64,000 nucleotides of DNA. Source: Pontibacter coccineus (lineage in GTDB: Bacteria > Bacteroidota > Bacteroidia > Cytophagales > Hymenobacteraceae). The translations under genes and the position numbers were made by a program. The notes under the pieces are model-generated. The model was not told where the DNA came from, ran no database searches, and saw only the letters and a list, made by a program, of their open reading frames with translations. Within the stretch, counting starts at the first letter, position 1; each line of letters begins with the position of its first letter. Below are positions 61,801 through 64,000 of the stretch, piece by piece. Location of the stretch: the NCBI RefSeq assembly GCF_030546575.1, contig NZ_JAUOTN010000002.1:310001-374000 (forward strand). Reading direction: 5' to 3'.

Positions 61801-62481
61801 GTCGTGGGCGTTCCAGTCTTCCTGATCCACGTAGTGGGAGTCGTTGGTGCAGATCACCTTGCAGTTATACTTCTTCGCCCACTTCAGCAGCACCTGGTTA
61901 ATGTCCTCCTGGCTCTTGCCGGTGCCGTCGATGTTCATCAGGCCGTGGCGCTGTATCTCAATGTAGTAATCTTCACCGAACACATCCAGCCACCACTTGA
62001 ATATCTCCTCGGCCTCTTCTTCGCTTTTCCACAAAATGGCCTGTGGTACCTCGGCACCAATGCAGCAGCTAGTCGCGATCAGGCCCTTGCTATACTTGAG
62101 TAGCAGTTCCTTGTCGATGCGCGGCCACTTGCTGTATACCCCCTCAATGTAAGAAAGCGAGCAAAGCTTAGCCAAATTCTGGTAACCCTCCTGATCTTTA
62201 GCGAGCAGCAACTGGTGGTGGCGCACGTCTTTCTGTTCCTTGGTGAAGGTCTTCAGGTGGCGGTCTTTCACCAGATAGAACTCACAGCCCACGATCGGCT
62301 TCACGTTATATTTGTTGGCCTCGTTCACGAAGTTGAAGGCGGCGAACATGTTGCCGTGGTCGGTCATGGCAACGGCGGGCATGCCATCGGCCTGCGCCTT
62401 TTTCATGAGCGCGCTGATGCTGGCCTGACCGTCGAGCAGGGAGTACTGGGTATGGGTGTGTAAGTGCGAAAAAACTGGCAA
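58858..62481 (-). CDS. dnaE: DNA polymerase III subunit alpha
   Basis: 1207-residue replicative polymerase of the DnaE1 type. N-terminal PHP domain (SHLHTHTQYSLLDG, TDHGNMFA), palm with the GPGRGSAAGS block and catalytic aspartates in MPDIDIDFDD, finger and tau-contact region (GTFQFESEGMR, IAMNALYRPGP), the YGFNRSHSAAYSVVAYQTGY helix, helix-hairpin-helix near VNKKTFESMALAGAFDSWG, and an OB-fold (DINVAGMVSEVVIRTAKNG). Length is normal for Bacteroidota. Start at 62479-62481 gives the expected N-terminus. Confidence 0.98.
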   Translation of the reverse strand: MPVFSHLHTHTQYSLLDGQASISALMKKAQADGMPAVAMTDHGNMFAAFNFVNEANKYNVKPIVGCEFYLVKDRHLKTFTKEQKDVRHHQLLLAKDQEGYQNLAKLCSLSYIEGVYSKWPRIDKELLLKYSKGLIATSCCIGAEVPQAILWKSEEEAEEIFKWWLDVFGEDYYIEIQRHGLMNIDGTGKSQEDINQVLLKWAKKYNCKVICTNDSHYVDQEDWNAHDILLCVNTGEDQSTPVGDFATKYYRFLSDDQKVIYDTVENVRSKYSNHMNVRQMLQRIDEAGPKTRFGFPNDQFYFKTQAEMNQLFKDVPEAVDNTNEIVDKITPPVLKRDILLPNFPIPPEHANADDFLRHLTYEGAAKRYSEITPEVTERLDFELHVIKTMGFAGYFLIVQDFINRGRDMGVFVGPGRGSAAGSAVAYCVGITNIDPIKYNLLFERFLNPERVSMPDIDIDFDDVNRQRVIDYVVDKYGKTQVAQIITFGTMAAKSSIKDVARSTSLPLAEANELAKMVPDTPGTTLAKAFMENLELAAIREGDDARAAVLKLAEKLEGSVRNTGIHAAGVIIAPDDITNYIPVSTSKDSDLLVTQFDGKVIESAGMLKMDFLGLKTLTVIKDAMELIKKNHGVEIDIDNIPIDDEKTYELYQRGDTIGTFQFESEGMRMYLKDLQPTNIEDLIAMNALYRPGPMQFIPNFINRKHGKEEVEYPHELLEPILNYSYGIMVYQEQIMQTAQILAGYSLGGADLLRRAMGKKDMKKMAEEREKFIAGAAEMHKIPAKKASEVFDVMEKFAQYGFNRSHSAAYSVVAYQTGYLKAHYPAEYMAAVLTNNMNDIKKVTFFIEEARKQGVAVLGPDVNESLLKFNVNEQGQIRFGLAAIKGTGEAAVDAIISEREKNGPYQDIFDFSKRINLRAVNKKTFESMALAGAFDSWGLYHRAQLMEVPEGENISLLEKAVRYGNNYQAEQQAAQQSLFGGSAAVASPLPKIPEVQVWTQAEMLRREKDVVGFYISGHPLDQFKMEIDSYCTSALADIANHKNKDINVAGMVSEVVIRTAKNGNPFALFSIEDYDTTLQMALFGEDYMKFQPYLRQGLYLFIRGKVQLRYKTEDQWELKPTNIQLLGDVMDKMAQGVQVNVNLQLLTPNLAEALEEAIATSPGQKRLEITLHVPDEKLVLPTYSRKYRVDPKVFLGQIKDLGLGECKLL

Positions 62482-62770
62482 GACTATAGAGAATTAATAA
62501 TGACGAATGATGAATTAAGAATGACACGGAGGTATAGAACCAGCTATACCCCGAGCATTTTCCGGGATGTTAAAATTACGGAAAATCGGTCGGCTGCCCA
62601 AACCAAAAACAGCCCTGCAGCAAAACAAACGTATGGGCGTAATCATCCCCTGCACATCAGGGAATTTACCGATAGGTATTCCCAAATAAAGTGTATAATT
62701 ATAACTCAAGCAGCATCACGCACCGTAAGATAAAGCCTGTGCCGAAACAGGTATAGCAACAGGGAACAGC
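62482..62770. other. 289-bp divergent intergenic region
   Basis: Upstream of both dnaE and the MFS gene. Has three copies of the GGTATAG/CTATACC word (about 62533, 62545 and 62749). No ORF or hairpin that I can support. Confidence 0.45.
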
Positions 62771-64000
62771 ATGGCAGAAACAATTGATTCAGGGAAGATA
62801 GGAGGTATGTTCCGGGCTTTGCGCTCGCGCAACTACCGGGTCTTTTTCATGGGGCAGGGAATTTCGCTCATCGGCACCTGGATGCAGCAGATCGCCATCA
62901 GCTGGCTCGTATACCGTCTCACCGACTCCGTGTTCCTGCTGGGCGCCGTTACGTTTGCCAACCAGATTCCTTCTTTTTTACTTGGGCCCTTTGCCGGAGT
63001 GCTGGCCGATAAGTTTAACCGCCACCATGTATTGCTGGTCACGCAGTTCCTGTCGATGCTGCAGGCGGGCACATTGGCAGCCCTGGTGCTAACGGGTACG
63101 GTGCAGGTATGGCATGTGATGACGCTTATGGTGGTGCTCGGTACGATCAACGCTTTTGATGTCGCCACCCGCCAGGCCTTTGTGGTGCAATTGGTCGACA
63201 AGCGCGAAGACATCAGCAACGCCATCGCGCTCAACTCCTCGATGTTCAACATGGCCCGACTGGTAGGGCCATCCATAGCAGGCGTGCTGATTGCCTGGGT
63301 AGGGGAGGGCGTCTGCATCCTGATCAACGCGGTGAGCTACATCGCGGTGCTTGCCTCGCTCCTGACGCTCCGGCTTAACCCCTTTGTGCGCGAAATTCGC
63401 CAGGAAAATGTATGGGCCTCTCTCAAGCAGGGCTTTTCCTATGCCTTTGGTTTTCCGCCCATCCGCACCCTTATCCTGATCGTGGGATTGATCAGCATGT
63501 TCGGCATGCCTTTCAGTGTGATGCTGCCGGTGTTCGCCCGCGACATTCTGCACGGTGGTGCCAACACGCTGGGCTACCTGATGGGAGCTTCCGGGCTGGG
63601 GGCTTTGTCGGGGGCCCTGTTCCTGGCGCAGCGTAAATCGGTAATAGGGCTTGGTAAGGTGATCATTTTCACGATGACGTTGTTCGGTACAGCGCTGATG
63701 GCTTTCTCTTTTTCCACTGTACTGTGGCTGTCGCTGGTGCTGATGCTCTTCACCGGTTTTGGGATGATCGTAACGATGGCCTCCTGCAACACGCTGTTGC
63801 AAACGCTGGTAGATGAGGACAAGCGGGGCCGTGTGATGAGCCTGTACGCCACTGCCTTTATGGGCATGGCACCGCTTGGCAGTATGCTGGCGAGCAGTAT
63901 AGCCGAGCAGATCGGGGTGGCCTATACTTTGCTGGGTTGCGGCTTCCTTTGTGCTGTTAGCGTTATCCCTTTTGCCCTGCGCCTGAAACGCCTGCGTGTG
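62771..64000 (+). CDS. MFS transporter, EntS-like; C-terminus beyond window
   Basis: 410 codons visible from the ATG at 62771, open to the right edge. Major facilitator with about 11-12 membrane helices. The N-terminus MFRALRSRNYRVFFMGQGIS and GTWMQQIAISWLVYRLTDS match the MFS_3 (enterobactin exporter EntS-like) group; LADKFNRHHVLL is the loop 2-3 signature, and RQAFVVQLVDKREDISNAIA follows. Substrate unknown; no siderophore genes are in view. Likely only a few residues are missing. Confidence 0.88.
   Translation, partial: MAETIDSGKIGGMFRALRSRNYRVFFMGQGISLIGTWMQQIAISWLVYRLTDSVFLLGAVTFANQIPSFLLGPFAGVLADKFNRHHVLLVTQFLSMLQAGTLAALVLTGTVQVWHVMTLMVVLGTINAFDVATRQAFVVQLVDKREDISNAIALNSSMFNMARLVGPSIAGVLIAWVGEGVCILINAVSYIAVLASLLTLRLNPFVREIRQENVWASLKQGFSYAFGFPPIRTLILIVGLISMFGMPFSVMLPVFARDILHGGANTLGYLMGASGLGALSGALFLAQRKSVIGLGKVIIFTMTLFGTALMAFSFSTVLWLSLVLMLFTGFGMIVTMASCNTLLQTLVDEDKRGRVMSLYATAFMGMAPLGSMLASSIAEQIGVAYTLLGCGFLCAVSVIPFALRLKRLRV

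Noticed and set aside
1-64000. CRISPR arrays, rRNA genes, prophage structural genes
   Set aside because: Looked for regularly spaced repeats, rRNA-like stretches and capsid or tail motifs; none were seen.

Overview
The window looks like a chromosomal segment from a member of the Bacteroidota, most likely Cytophagales/Hymenobacteraceae (Pontibacter-like). The evidence is type IX secretion sorting tails (9391-9969, 23844-26582), SusD-free but typically Bacteroidota lipoproteins and outer-membrane barrels, a DUF2723 membrane protein, GWxTD and LUD-domain proteins, TAnnTTTG-type -7 promoter boxes, tRNA genes without encoded CCA, and no Shine-Dalgarno pattern. Genus is inference only. A short word, GGTATAG/CTATACC, is scattered on both strands throughout the chromosomal part.

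Layout. 1-8.6 kb: a zinc alcohol dehydrogenase (cut by the left edge), a double GNAT acetyltransferase, a Gdx/SugE-type exporter, then a minus-strand operon rsfS-ftsH-LUD protein-lpxH-beta-propeller, biotin ligase and a YceI protein. 8.6-35.3 kb: secreted and envelope genes (T9SS protein, DUF2723, GWxTD), rlmB, GDP-mannose pyrophosphorylase, arabinose-5-phosphate isomerase, recQ, purD, bacilliredoxin, an SDR, a T9SS-exported family-10-like glycosyl hydrolase, an RclA/mercuric-reductase-like flavoenzyme, and a signalling block made of a LuxR-type response regulator, a giant CheB-CheR-PAS-histidine kinase fusion and a free-standing CheB.

36.1-49.9 kb: an integrated, probably mobilizable element of about 13.7 kb in the 3' half of tRNA-Arg(ACG). 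It is bounded by 53-bp perfect direct repeats (36103-36155 and 49824-49876). It carries a tyrosine integrase at the left end; decayed and intact envelope cargo (a lipoprotein with a stop codon inside its lipobox, a T9SS-tail remnant, an outer-membrane barrel, a lipoprotein with MABP-like repeats); a transposase scrap; a primase-MobC-relaxase-membrane protein mobilization operon with a candidate oriT; a helix-turn-helix gene; a gene preceded by 11-bp tandem repeats; an AlbA_2 ATPase-like regulator; a toxin/immunity-like gene pair; a GC-rich block without genes; and a coiled-coil/barrel protein.

49.9-64 kb: chromosome again. TVP38-family protein, cystathionine gamma-synthase/lyase, OmpA lipoprotein, STAS-like and DUF5329-like proteins, a large exported protein of unknown function, a DUF421 protein, thioredoxin, a frameshifted REP-associated (Y1/HUH) transposase flanked by REP-like palindromes, dnaE, and an MFS transporter running off the right edge. 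Strong intrinsic terminators separate most chromosomal transcription units, often serving convergent pairs.
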